From JBBRLA01 sp038231615 (GTDB lineage Bacteria; Myxococcota_A; Polyangia; Palsa-1104; JAEUJZ01): a DNA stretch of 7,231 nt. Both the position numbers and the translations under genes were made by a program. The notes under the pieces are model-generated. The model ran no database searches and had not been told where the DNA came from. It saw only the letters and a list, made by a program, of their open reading frames with translations. The stretch is taken from positions 1 through 7,231 of the forward strand of contig JBBRLA010000449.1 in NCBI GenBank assembly GCA_038231615.1. The letters are read 5' to 3'. This document shows positions 1-6,700 of this stretch, one piece after another; the stretch's first letter is position 1, and the number at the start of each line of letters is the position of its first letter.

Positions 1-32
1 CGGAGCATGCCAGGAACGGAAGAGACGGGACG

Positions 33-1904
33 ATGGCGCGGCAGGAGACGATCGAAAGTTCTGGCGAAAGTTCTGGCAATGGTTTTGGCAACAGATGTGG
101 CAGACGTGGTGGATGCGGGAGATGCTGGTTCAGGCAGGGCGCCGTGCTGACGCTGGCGCTGAGCGCCGTGCTGGGACTGGGTACGGCAGATGCGGCCGAT
201 GCGATGGGGGGAGGTGGGGCGAACTTCCCGGCGGGCCGGCGGGAAATCGTGGATCGCCATGGCCACCCGATTGCGCATCTGCCGCCTCTGTCGCGGGATG
301 CCGCTTGCGCGCCAGCCCTTTACTCGGCAGTGCTGCGGCGGTCAGCAGTGCTGCGGCGGCAGGAGGGCGCAGAGGGGGAGATGGCGATCAGGACCACCCT
401 GGATGGGGAGCTTCAGGCGCTGGCGCAGCAGACAGTGCAGCGCGGCATCGAGCGGCTGGCGCGGGTGGATTCGATGGTGAGCCGATCAACCGTGGCAACC
501 GTGGCCGGGGCAGGCCGGGCAGGGGAGGCCGGGTTGCCGCGACGGCTTGGGCAAGCCGCCATCGGGACGATTGTCGCCATCGGAGACTCGACGCTGACCT
601 TGCAGCTCTCTTTGGCCGGGGTGGCGGGCATTCTGGGGGTGCTGCCGCTGCCGCCACCGATCGCCTGCGCCGGCCACGACGTACCGCCGCTGCCGCCGCC
701 GTCCGCGCGCTTTCGGGTGGGCGAGCGGCTCTCGGTGCGGGTGATCTCGATGGAGGCGGGCCAGGCGGGGAACAAGGAAAAGACCGGGCACCGGGGTGAA
801 ACCAGGAAGACGGGCGACACAAGTGAAGCGGAGCAGCCCCGAGTGATGCTCTCCCTGCAACCACAGGTTGCGCTTTTGGCCCTGGACCCGGCGACCCGCG
901 ACATCCTGGCCCTGGTCGGTGGCTATGGCGGCCGTCCGGGAGACTTCGATCGCGCCACACAGGGCCTGCGCCAGGCCGGCTCGACCTTCAAACCCCTGGT
1001 CTACGCCGCGGCCCTCCTGTCCGGGCGCCATGCCGCCGCCGACATGGTGCAGGACCTGCCACGAATGTATGGTGGGTCCGGCGCCGGGTCTGGCGCCTGG
1101 CGCCCGCGCAACTTCACCGGTTCCTACCAGGGACCGATGAGGTTGCGGGCGGCGCTGGCCCACTCGATCAATACGGTGGCGGTCCATGTCCTTTCGGACA
1201 CCGGGATTCCCCGGGTGGTGGCCCTGGCCGAGCAGCTCGGGCTGCCCCCGGCGCAGCTTCCGCGAGACCTGACGCTGGCGCTGGGCACTGCCCTGGTCTC
1301 TCCCGTGCAACTCGCCGGGGCCTACGCCGTGTTCGCCGACACCCTGGGCGGGCGCTACCTGCCGCCACGGCTCCTCGCCACCGATCCCAAGATCGGTCCC
1401 AAGATCGGGTCGGGCGCGACCGCGGCATTGCCGCCAGCCCTGGCGTATCTGATGACGGACCTGCTGACCAGCGTGGTGACCGAGGGCAGTGCCGTCCGCG
1501 CCCGCGAACTGCGCATCCCCGGCCTCGCCGGAAAGACCGGTACCACCACCGCTGGGCACGACGCCTGGTTCGTTGGCTACCATCCGGGTCTTCTCGCGGT
1601 GGTGTGGGTCGGCGACGACGGCGCCGGCCCGGGAGACGACAGCCTCACGAGATCCACGACCGACGAGGAGCCGCGGCCCAATGCCCGATGGACCGCGGCC
1701 CCTGCGTCGCTGCGCGATCGTACCCAGCGAACAGGCGCCGAGACCGCGCTGCCCCTGTGGATCGATTTCGTTCGCGCCGCTAGCCCCGTGGTATCCCCGG
1801 GCGCCGATCGCGCGCCGCTCGCTGACTGGCCGCGACCCCCGGGCCTCGGCGAGGTGAAGCTGCCCGAAGGTGGCAGCGAACTCTTGCTCCTACATATCCC
1901 ATAG
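33..1904 (+). CDS. PBP1A-like DD-transpeptidase lacking the GT51 glycosyltransferase domain
   Basis: Predicted periplasmic D,D-transpeptidase that cross-links peptidoglycan stem peptides (623 aa). A basic, Cys-containing N-terminus (C22, C28, C31) precedes a hydrophobic segment at about 37-52 with an Ala-rich, signal-peptidase-like end. Residues 70-77 resemble the strand before GT51 in class A PBPs. At 117-140 is the linker motif (IRTTLD, then LQALAQ), and at about 177-270 an OB-like domain. The transpeptidase domain runs from about 279 to 535 with S317-T-F-K320, S378-I-N380 and K501-T-G503 all intact. Flanking motifs such as WRPRNF and DAWFVGY match the PBP1A family. Class A PBPs are usually 750-850 aa; only about 35 residues (82-116) sit where roughly 170 or more residues of GT51 belong. 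ATG 33 follows a purine-rich stretch, but the frame is open to the left edge, so an upstream start is possible. GTG 144 would remove the basic n-region. Family sure; cellular role inferred. Confidence 0.9.
   Translation: MARQETIESSGESSGNGFGNRCGRRGGCGRCWFRQGAVLTLALSAVLGLGTADAADAMGGGGANFPAGRREIVDRHGHPIAHLPPLSRDAACAPALYSAVLRRSAVLRRQEGAEGEMAIRTTLDGELQALAQQTVQRGIERLARVDSMVSRSTVATVAGAGRAGEAGLPRRLGQAAIGTIVAIGDSTLTLQLSLAGVAGILGVLPLPPPIACAGHDVPPLPPPSARFRVGERLSVRVISMEAGQAGNKEKTGHRGETRKTGDTSEAEQPRVMLSLQPQVALLALDPATRDILALVGGYGGRPGDFDRATQGLRQAGSTFKPLVYAAALLSGRHAAADMVQDLPRMYGGSGAGSGAWRPRNFTGSYQGPMRLRAALAHSINTVAVHVLSDTGIPRVVALAEQLGLPPAQLPRDLTLALGTALVSPVQLAGAYAVFADTLGGRYLPPRLLATDPKIGPKIGSGATAALPPALAYLMTDLLTSVVTEGSAVRARELRIPGLAGKTGTTTAGHDAWFVGYHPGLLAVVWVGDDGAGPGDDSLTRSTTDEEPRPNARWTAAPASLRDRTQRTGAETALPLWIDFVRAASPVVSPGADRAPLADWPRPPGLGEVKLPEGGSELLLLHIP
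54..77 (+). repeat. Perfect 12-bp tandem duplication in the transpeptidase N-terminus
   Basis: The unit gaaagttctggc occurs twice head to tail and encodes ESSG-ESSG (residues 8-15). A degenerate third copy follows at 78-89. The unit keeps the reading frame and lies in the cytosolic tail before the hydrophobic segment. Confidence 0.9.
324..359 (+). repeat. 18-bp tandem duplication at the site of the missing GT51 domain
   Basis: Two 18-bp copies differ at one base (tcggcagtgctgcggcgg, then tcagcagtgctgcggcgg) and encode SAVLRR twice. They lie inside the short stretch that replaces the glycosyltransferase domain, so they may be part of the scar of its loss. The frame is kept. Confidence 0.85.
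780..833 (+). repeat. Degenerate 27-bp duplication in the OB-domain insert
   Basis: Codons 250-258 (KTGHRGETR) and 259-267 (KTGDTSEAE) look like two diverged copies of a 9-residue unit. They form a charged, Gly/Thr-rich insert between the OB-like domain and the transpeptidase domain. Similarity is modest beyond the KTG start and the conserved Glu, so this is a tentative call. Confidence 0.4.
1386..1409 (+). repeat. 12-bp tandem duplication encoding PKIG-PKIG
   Basis: The unit cccaagatcggt is followed by cccaagatcggg, a single mismatch at the last base. They encode residues 452-459 of the transpeptidase, a surface-type loop between conserved blocks. The frame is kept. Confidence 0.85.
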
Positions 1905-1985
1905 CAAGAACCGGCCCGACGCGATATCCTGCAAGCTGATGCTATCGCAGAGCAGGTTTTTGGCCCGCCCCCGAAAGGGAACCAG
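1905..1985 (+). other. Stop-free 81-nt spacer with Shine-Dalgarno site before the STAND gene
   Basis: The spacer is exactly 27 codons long and contains no in-frame stop. The transpeptidase TAG at 1902-1904 is therefore the only stop between the two genes, which share a frame. A purine-rich gaaaggga at 1973-1980 sits 5 nt before ATG 1986 and supports independent initiation there. I see no convincing terminator hairpin or promoter in the spacer, which is compatible with co-transcription. Confidence 0.55.
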
Positions 1986-4979
1986 ATGAGCCCGGGACCT
2001 TTGTCCGGGGTGTCCGGCGCGACCGACGCGCAAGGATCTTCCTCGCCAGGCCCGGGGGTAGGGGGTGCCAGAGCGGGGGCCGAGCCGCTGCTCAAGCAGG
2101 TCGAGGGCTGGCTGCGCCTGCACCTCTCGTCCCTCGGCGGGCGGGTCGACCTGGGGATCTTTTGTGCCGGGCAGGGGGTGCGCCTGGATCAGCTTGCCTC
2201 GCCGCTCCTGTCCCTGGAGGACACCGCGTCGCGTCTGGTCGATCATCTTGTGGGGCACCTTGTAGGGCACCTGGCGGGCCACCCACAGAAGGGCGCCCTT
2301 CTGCGGTTCGCCGCCGCGCTGCTCTATGACGAGACCCTGGGCCCGGCGGGGCGCGAGCGGGGCCTTTTCATCCTGCTGGACGGAGACGGGAGCGAGGCGG
2401 GGAAAGGAGCGTTGACCGGCGCGCTGCCTCGGGTGCGTCCGCCGCTCTTCAACCAGCGCCTGTTGCGCGCCGACGCCTTCGCCGGGCGAGACAAGGAACT
2501 GTCGACCCTGGACTGGGCCTGGCAGGAGGGGGCCCGGGTGATGGCCCTGACCGGTCCTCCCGGCAGCGGCAAGACCGCCCTTTTGACCCACTGGCTGGAG
2601 GGGCGAGGCCTGTCCGATCCCCGGCGCTGGAAGGACTTCGGCGTCGAGGGGCTCTTTGTCTGGAGTTTCGCCGCCAACCCCGACGTGGCCAGCTTCCTCC
2701 GCGCCGCCGCTGACTATGTCGAGGGGCGCAGCCTCTCTGTCGAGGTGCTCTCGATGCCCTCGTCGGAGAGCCGGAAAAGCAGTACTTCCCTGCGCCTGCT
2801 CACCGAGGACAGCGTCCGCCGCGCCGACCTTCTGCGCCTGCTCCGCGCCCTCGATCGCACCGCCGGCCACATCCTCCTCATCCTCGACGGACTCGAACGC
2901 TTCCAGCTCATGCCCTCCGCAGAGGGGGCCCTCCCCTCCGATCGTGAGCGCGAGTCCCCCGGCGAGATCATCGAACCGCTTCTGCGGGCGCTTTTGTGCG
3001 AGATGTCCGCGGTGGATGGCGAGGCCGCGCTGCTCTGCACCCTGGACCGCGAGGTGCCTTCGCTTTTGCCCTGGCGGGGCAGCGGCTACATGCCGGTGGT
3101 CGTCCCACCGCTAGCGGCCAACGACGGGGCGCGCCTCCTGCGGCTGGTCGGCGTCACCCGCGGCACCGAGGCCGACGCCGAGCAGCGCAGCAGCGAGCAC
3201 CAGGGCCATGCCCTGACCCTGGACCTGCTCGGCCGCTACCTTTCTGCCTACTACCGTGGCGATGCCCGCGCGGTCACCGGGTGGGAGCTGCCGCCCAAGG
3301 ACGAGACGGTCCGCCTGCCCGAGGCACCGACCCTGGGCCGCATGCTCAAGGCCCACGTGCAGGCGCTGACCGATCCCCTGCGGGGTTTATTGGAGATTTG
3401 CGTCCTTTTGCCGGGGCAGACCAGCCTGTCCGCCCTGTCCGCCCTGTCGCAGGTCGCCCGCGAGCACCCGCCACAGGGAGGTCCGCTGGCCGTGGAGACG
3501 GTGCTGGCGCCGCTGCGCGGGCTGGACGCGGGCAACCTGCGACAGCGCCTGTCCGACCTGTCCCGGCTGGGTCTTTTGCAGCTAGCGGCCCCGCCCGAGG
3601 GCGATCGCGAGGCGCTGGTGGTGGACGTGCATCCCCTCCTGCGGCGCATCCTGTACCGCTCGTGGCTCGACGCCCGCGGGGGGCGGGCCATGGTGCCGGT
3701 GGGGCCGGCGGCGGCGGCGGAGGGCATCGACACGCTGCCACGGCCGCAAGACGGGGCGGTGTTGGACCTTTTGGAGCAACTGGTCCTGGTGGCGCTGGAG
3801 GCCGGGCTTCTGGGCGAGGCCTACGAACTGCTCTCCACCAGAATGGGCGGTTACCCGCACCTTGGCCGCAACCTGGGTGAATACCGCCGCCTGTTGGGCA
3901 TTCTGCGCATCCTTTCCCCGGTGCTGTCCACCGTGGCCGATGGCGATCCCGTCTGGTCGCGGCGCTGCGCCCGGGTCATCGCCTGGGAGGCCGAGACCCT
4001 GATGGACCTGGGCCAGCTCGACGCCGCCCTGGCCATTGCCCAGGAGGAAGAAAAGGACATCGGCCAGCCGGTCCCCGGGGCCCTGTCCTGGCAGGTCGAG
4101 ATCCACCTGCGCGCGGGGCGGCTGCGACAGGCGGCGGAGATGGCGGCGCGGGCCAGCCACGCCTCCCAGAGCGTGGCGGCGCGGGTGTTGTGTGCGGTGC
4201 AGCAGGCGCGGGCCTTTCTGCTTCTGGGCGAAACCTCGCTCAGCAAGATCTTCCTGATGGAGGCCGACCTGCTTCTGCGCGAACAGCCGGCGGCGACCTG
4301 CGAATGGGACGGCCTGCCCCTGCGCGACCTGGTCGATCGCGAGCGGGTGCAGGTGCTGCTGCGCCTCTCCGCCGCCGGGCCGGCGCGGCAGTTGCTCCTG
4401 CGCTGCCAGGCCAGCGCCCTGCGGGATGGACGGGGCAAGGACCTGGCCTACCTGGACATCCTTTTTGGCGAGACCGCCCGCAGGGAGCAGGACCCCCTGG
4501 ACGCCGCGCAGGCGGTGCACCGCGCACTGACCTGGGGCTCGCGGACTGGCGACGCGGAGGTCATGGTGCAGGCCGGGCTGTGCCATGCGCGCATCCGCAT
4601 GGACGCCGGCAACCTCGACGGGGCCGCATCGGCGCTGGGGATGGCCCTGCCGACCGCCGAGGAGATGGGCCTGGCCATCGACCGCGTGGATCTTTTGCTT
4701 TCCCGCGGGCACCTGCTCCTGCGTCGGGGCGACGTGACTGCCGCCGAAAGCGACGCCCGGGACGCCCTGGCCCAAGCCACTGCGCCCGGCTGCGGCTACC
4801 TGTGGGGCGAGGCGGACGGGCTGCACCTTCTGGCCCTCTCCCTTCTGGCCGGCCGACCGCCGGGGAGGCGCCTGGCCGAGGCCGCGTCCCACCTGACCGA
4901 CGAGGTCGAGTTGCGCGATCGGATGCTCGATCCCCGGGCGCAGGATGTACGCTGGCTGCTTTCGCGCCTATCCGGGTAA
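1986..4979 (+). CDS. STAND-family NTPase with helical N-terminus and TPR-like C-terminal sensor region
   Basis: A 997-aa switch ATPase, probably cytosolic. After a Gly/Pro/Ser-rich leader (1-30) comes a helical region (about 32-115) that I cannot assign; it could be a small effector-associated adaptor. The NTPase core follows: F165-AGR, Walker A GPPGSGKT (190-197, K196), a WSF motif (W226) typical of this branch, Walker B ILLILDGLE (D301, E304), a likely sensor-1 Arg (R355), and GHALTLDLLGRYL (from G407). A winged-helix-like region ends at H549-P-L. Residues about 590-997 are helical, TPR-like repeats, the usual ligand-sensing part. Known members use nucleotide exchange and oligomerisation to activate an effector, several in anti-phage defence. 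No nuclease, protease, TIR or other toxic domain is visible, so the effector, if any, is elsewhere or is the preceding gene. ATG 1986 has a good ribosome binding site. The STAND call is firm; the function is inferred. Confidence 0.92.
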   Translation: MSPGPLSGVSGATDAQGSSSPGPGVGGARAGAEPLLKQVEGWLRLHLSSLGGRVDLGIFCAGQGVRLDQLASPLLSLEDTASRLVDHLVGHLVGHLAGHPQKGALLRFAAALLYDETLGPAGRERGLFILLDGDGSEAGKGALTGALPRVRPPLFNQRLLRADAFAGRDKELSTLDWAWQEGARVMALTGPPGSGKTALLTHWLEGRGLSDPRRWKDFGVEGLFVWSFAANPDVASFLRAAADYVEGRSLSVEVLSMPSSESRKSSTSLRLLTEDSVRRADLLRLLRALDRTAGHILLILDGLERFQLMPSAEGALPSDRERESPGEIIEPLLRALLCEMSAVDGEAALLCTLDREVPSLLPWRGSGYMPVVVPPLAANDGARLLRLVGVTRGTEADAEQRSSEHQGHALTLDLLGRYLSAYYRGDARAVTGWELPPKDETVRLPEAPTLGRMLKAHVQALTDPLRGLLEICVLLPGQTSLSALSALSQVAREHPPQGGPLAVETVLAPLRGLDAGNLRQRLSDLSRLGLLQLAAPPEGDREALVVDVHPLLRRILYRSWLDARGGRAMVPVGPAAAAEGIDTLPRPQDGAVLDLLEQLVLVALEAGLLGEAYELLSTRMGGYPHLGRNLGEYRRLLGILRILSPVLSTVADGDPVWSRRCARVIAWEAETLMDLGQLDAALAIAQEEEKDIGQPVPGALSWQVEIHLRAGRLRQAAEMAARASHASQSVAARVLCAVQQARAFLLLGETSLSKIFLMEADLLLREQPAATCEWDGLPLRDLVDRERVQVLLRLSAAGPARQLLLRCQASALRDGRGKDLAYLDILFGETARREQDPLDAAQAVHRALTWGSRTGDAEVMVQAGLCHARIRMDAGNLDGAASALGMALPTAEEMGLAIDRVDLLLSRGHLLLRRGDVTAAESDARDALAQATAPGCGYLWGEADGLHLLALSLLAGRPPGRRLAEAASHLTDEVELRDRMLDPRAQDVRWLLSRLSG
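2244..2279 (+). repeat. Triple 12-bp tandem repeat encoding HLVG-HLVG-HLAG
   Basis: Three imperfect 12-bp units (catcttgtgggg, caccttgtaggg, cacctggcgggc) encode residues 87-98 of the STAND protein, in the unassigned helical N-terminal region. The frame is kept. The codon usage is less GC-rich than the surrounding sequence, as expected of a recent local duplication. Confidence 0.8.
3425..3449 (+). repeat. 9-bp tandem repeat encoding LSA-LSA-LS
   Basis: The unit cctgtccgc occurs twice exactly, followed by a 7-bp partial third copy. It falls in the winged-helix region of the STAND protein, about residues 481-488, and keeps the frame. Confidence 0.8.
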
Positions 4980-5007
4980 CGTGAACTTGTATAGGCTGGG
5001 CGGAAGG

Positions 5008-5688
5008 TTACTTCAGCAGTTCGTAGGGGCCGCCGGTGGCAAGGGCCGCCTGGTAGGCCGCCCGGCCATGGATGCGCTGAAGGAACCCCTGCAACATCGG
5101 CCGCCCTGCATCCAGGCCGCCCCGCATCGAGGCCGCTTCCACCGGGAAGCTCATCTGGATATCGGCGGCGGTGAACTCTTCGCCGGCAAACCATGGGCCG
5201 TGGCGTTCCAATTCGCCCTCCATGAAGTCGAAGTGCGACTTGAGCTGCGGCTCGATCATGCGTTGCATCACGGCAGTCGAGATCATCCGCCCCACCGGGC
5301 GTATGAGGAACGGCAGGCTGCGGGGGATGCGCGAGAAGATCAGCTTCAGCAAGAGCGGCGTCATCGCCGAGCCCTCGGCGTAGTGCAGCCAGTAGGTGTA
5401 GCGCAGCCGGGCCGGCGTCCCCTCCGCCGGTTTCAGCCGCCCGCCGCCGTGGCGCCCAGGGTGATCGACCAGGTACTCGATGATGGCGCCCGACTCGGCG
5501 ATCACCAGGTCGCCATCGGTGATCACCGGCGACTTCCCCAGCGGATGGATCGCCCGCAGGGACGGCGGCGCCAGCATCGTCTTCGGGTCGCGCTGATACC
5601 GCTTGACTTCATACGGTAGGCCCAGCTCTTCCAGAAGCCAAAGCACCCGCTGCGATCGCGAATTGTTCAGGTGGTGAACGATGATCAT
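5008..5688 (-). CDS. Glutathione S-transferase family protein
   Basis: A 226-aa cytosolic GST, the normal length for the family; it likely conjugates or reduces substrates with glutathione. The thioredoxin-like domain spans about 1-78. HHLNNSRSQRVLW near the N-terminus carries the candidate catalytic Ser (S10 or S12). S53-P54 holds the conserved cis-Pro, and E65-S66 is the glutathione gamma-glutamyl binding pair. The rest is the all-helical domain, with a conserved-looking FTAADIQMSF near the end. The frame stays open upstream to 5886, but the family starts at the MIIVHHLN methionine, so I chose ATG 5688; the ribosome binding site there is weak. It converges on the STAND gene with 28 bp between stops and diverges from the second GST. 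The substrate cannot be named. Confidence 0.93.
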   Translation of the reverse strand: MIIVHHLNNSRSQRVLWLLEELGLPYEVKRYQRDPKTMLAPPSLRAIHPLGKSPVITDGDLVIAESGAIIEYLVDHPGRHGGGRLKPAEGTPARLRYTYWLHYAEGSAMTPLLLKLIFSRIPRSLPFLIRPVGRMISTAVMQRMIEPQLKSHFDFMEGELERHGPWFAGEEFTAADIQMSFPVEAASMRGGLDAGRPMLQGFLQRIHGRAAYQAALATGGPYELLK

Positions 5689-5895
5689 GAAGCAAATACT
5701 AGCCGAAATCGGGACCCTGGCGGCCATTGCAAGAGGCGACGTACATAGAATCTCGGAAAGCGACGTCGGTTGGCCAGCCCTTCGCCGGATAAAGCTGGGA
5801 AGATTCCGGGCAAGGATGAGGAGATCTCTGTAGAACTGGCGATCAGGCGTTAGCTGACCCTTGTGTGAAGGGACGAACTGCGGCACCTTTCACGG
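5689..5895. promoter_or_regulatory. Divergent intergenic region between the two GST genes
   Basis: This stretch of about 207 bp must hold the promoters of both divergent GST genes. I do not see a convincing -35/-10 pair on either strand. The perfect 8-bp palindrome cgacgtcg at 5761-5768 shares gcgacgt with a copy at 5736-5742, 24 bp away, and could be an operator, but this is weak. Reading frames that cross the region lack family similarity and are unlikely to be coding. Confidence 0.4.
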
Positions 5896-6620
5896 ATGAG
5901 CGAAACCAAGATCATCCTTTACCAGCCCCCGGGGCGCCCCCGGGGCGCCCCGGGGGCATGCCCAACCTGAGCCCCTTTTGCACCAAGCTGGAGTGCTATC
6001 TGCGTATGGCCAGCATTCCCTACGAGGTGCGCCCGCCCAACTTCCCACAGGCCCCCAAGGGGAAAATCCCATTCGTTGATCTAGATGGCAAATTAATGGG
6101 TGATTCACAGCTCATCATTCAGTATTTGGAGCAGACCTGCGGGACCCCACTGGACGCCTGGCTGAACGCCGAGCAAAGGGCCACCGGCCATGCCGTGCGG
6201 CGCATGCTGGAGGAGGGCCTTTACTTCGCCGGCATGTACCTGCGCTGGAGCCGGGACGACGGCTTTGCTCTGCTCAAGCCCGAGATCAAGAAGGTGCTTC
6301 CGGCCCCGCTGCGTCTTCTGATGCCGTTGATCCGGCGCAAGGTGAAAAAGACGCTTCACGCCCAGGGTATCGGCCGCCACAGCGACGCTGAGATCCAGGC
6401 CATCGGCAAGGCCGATATCACCGCAGCGGCGACGCTCTTGGGCGACAGCCCCTTCCTGCTCGGCGATCATCCCAGCACGTATGATGCAACAGTTTACGCT
6501 TTTCTCGAATCTATTGGGGGCTTCCCGCTCGACTCCGAGATGAAGCGTCACCTGCTCGGGCAAGCCAATCTGATTGCCTACCGCGACCGCATCCGCCAGA
6601 AGTTCTGGGCCTCCTCATGA
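5896..6620 (+). CDS. GST-fold protein (metaxin/Faxc-like), N-terminal frame disrupted
   Basis: A second, distinct GST-superfamily protein. ATG 5896 encodes the expected first strand (MSETKIILYQPP), but that frame reaches TGA at 5968-5970. The family sequence resumes in another frame with MPNLSPFCTKLECYLRMA from 5958 and runs intact to the stop at 6620. Landmarks are PKGKIPFV with the cis-Pro, GDS as the glutathione-binding acidic-Ser pair, and a C-terminal helical domain with LGDHPSTYDATVYAFLES. An 11-bp tandem repeat at the junction explains the break: dropping one copy gives a continuous 237-aa protein of normal length. As written, GTG 5865 is in frame with the body but would replace the first strand with unrelated sequence, and ATG 5958 would start after it. 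It may be a recent pseudogene, a phase-variable gene or an assembly error. The family call is firm; its substrate is unknown. Confidence 0.85.
5925..5957 (+). repeat. Three 11-bp palindromic GC-only tandem units causing a frameshift
   Basis: The unit gcccccggggc occurs twice exactly (5925-5935, 5936-5946). It is followed by gccccgggggc (5947-5957), which is its reverse complement. Each unit is a near-perfect palindrome, so strong hairpins can form about 30 nt after ATG 5896. Eleven is not a multiple of three, so copy number sets which frame is joined to the GST body: removing one copy puts ATG 5896 in frame, while the present three copies do not. Confidence 0.9.
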
Positions 6621-6677
6621 TCTCTCAGGGCCACCCCTGCATCTTCCCCCACCGGCGCGAGAGAGAGTTCTGAGAGA
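6621..6677. terminator. Weak inverted repeat between convergent genes, possible terminator
   Basis: The arms tctctcag (6621-6628, immediately after the GST stop) and ctgagaga (6670-6677) are perfect 8-bp inverted repeats separated by 41 nt. A gagagagag run just before the second arm offers alternative pairing. There is no T-run on either side, so an intrinsic terminator is doubtful, but the position between two converging genes fits. Confidence 0.25.
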
Positions 6678-6700
6678 CCGTGCTTGGCTACAATACTGGC

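Noticed and set aside
486..1583. Long open frame on the minus strand opposite the transpeptidase
   Set aside because: It is antisense to a gene with clear conserved motifs, is rich in Gly/Arg/Gln as expected of a high-GC shadow frame, and has no recognisable domain.
2996..3880. Overlapping plus-strand frame within the STAND gene
   Set aside because: Gly/Ala/Arg/Pro-rich translation with no motifs, typical of an out-of-frame reading of GC-rich coding sequence.
3582..4892. 436-codon open frame on the minus strand opposite the STAND C-terminus
   Set aside because: Low-complexity Gln/Gly/Arg composition mirrors the other strand's codons; the plus-strand frame continues the STAND protein without a break.
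4966..4996. Inverted repeat gcctat/ataggc around the STAND stop codon as a terminator
   Set aside because: Only a 6-bp stem with a 19-nt loop and no T-run; this is expected by chance.
5689..5886. 66-codon N-terminal extension of the first GST
   Set aside because: GST proteins of this type begin at MIIVHHLN; the extension shows no family similarity and would overlap the control region of the divergent gene.
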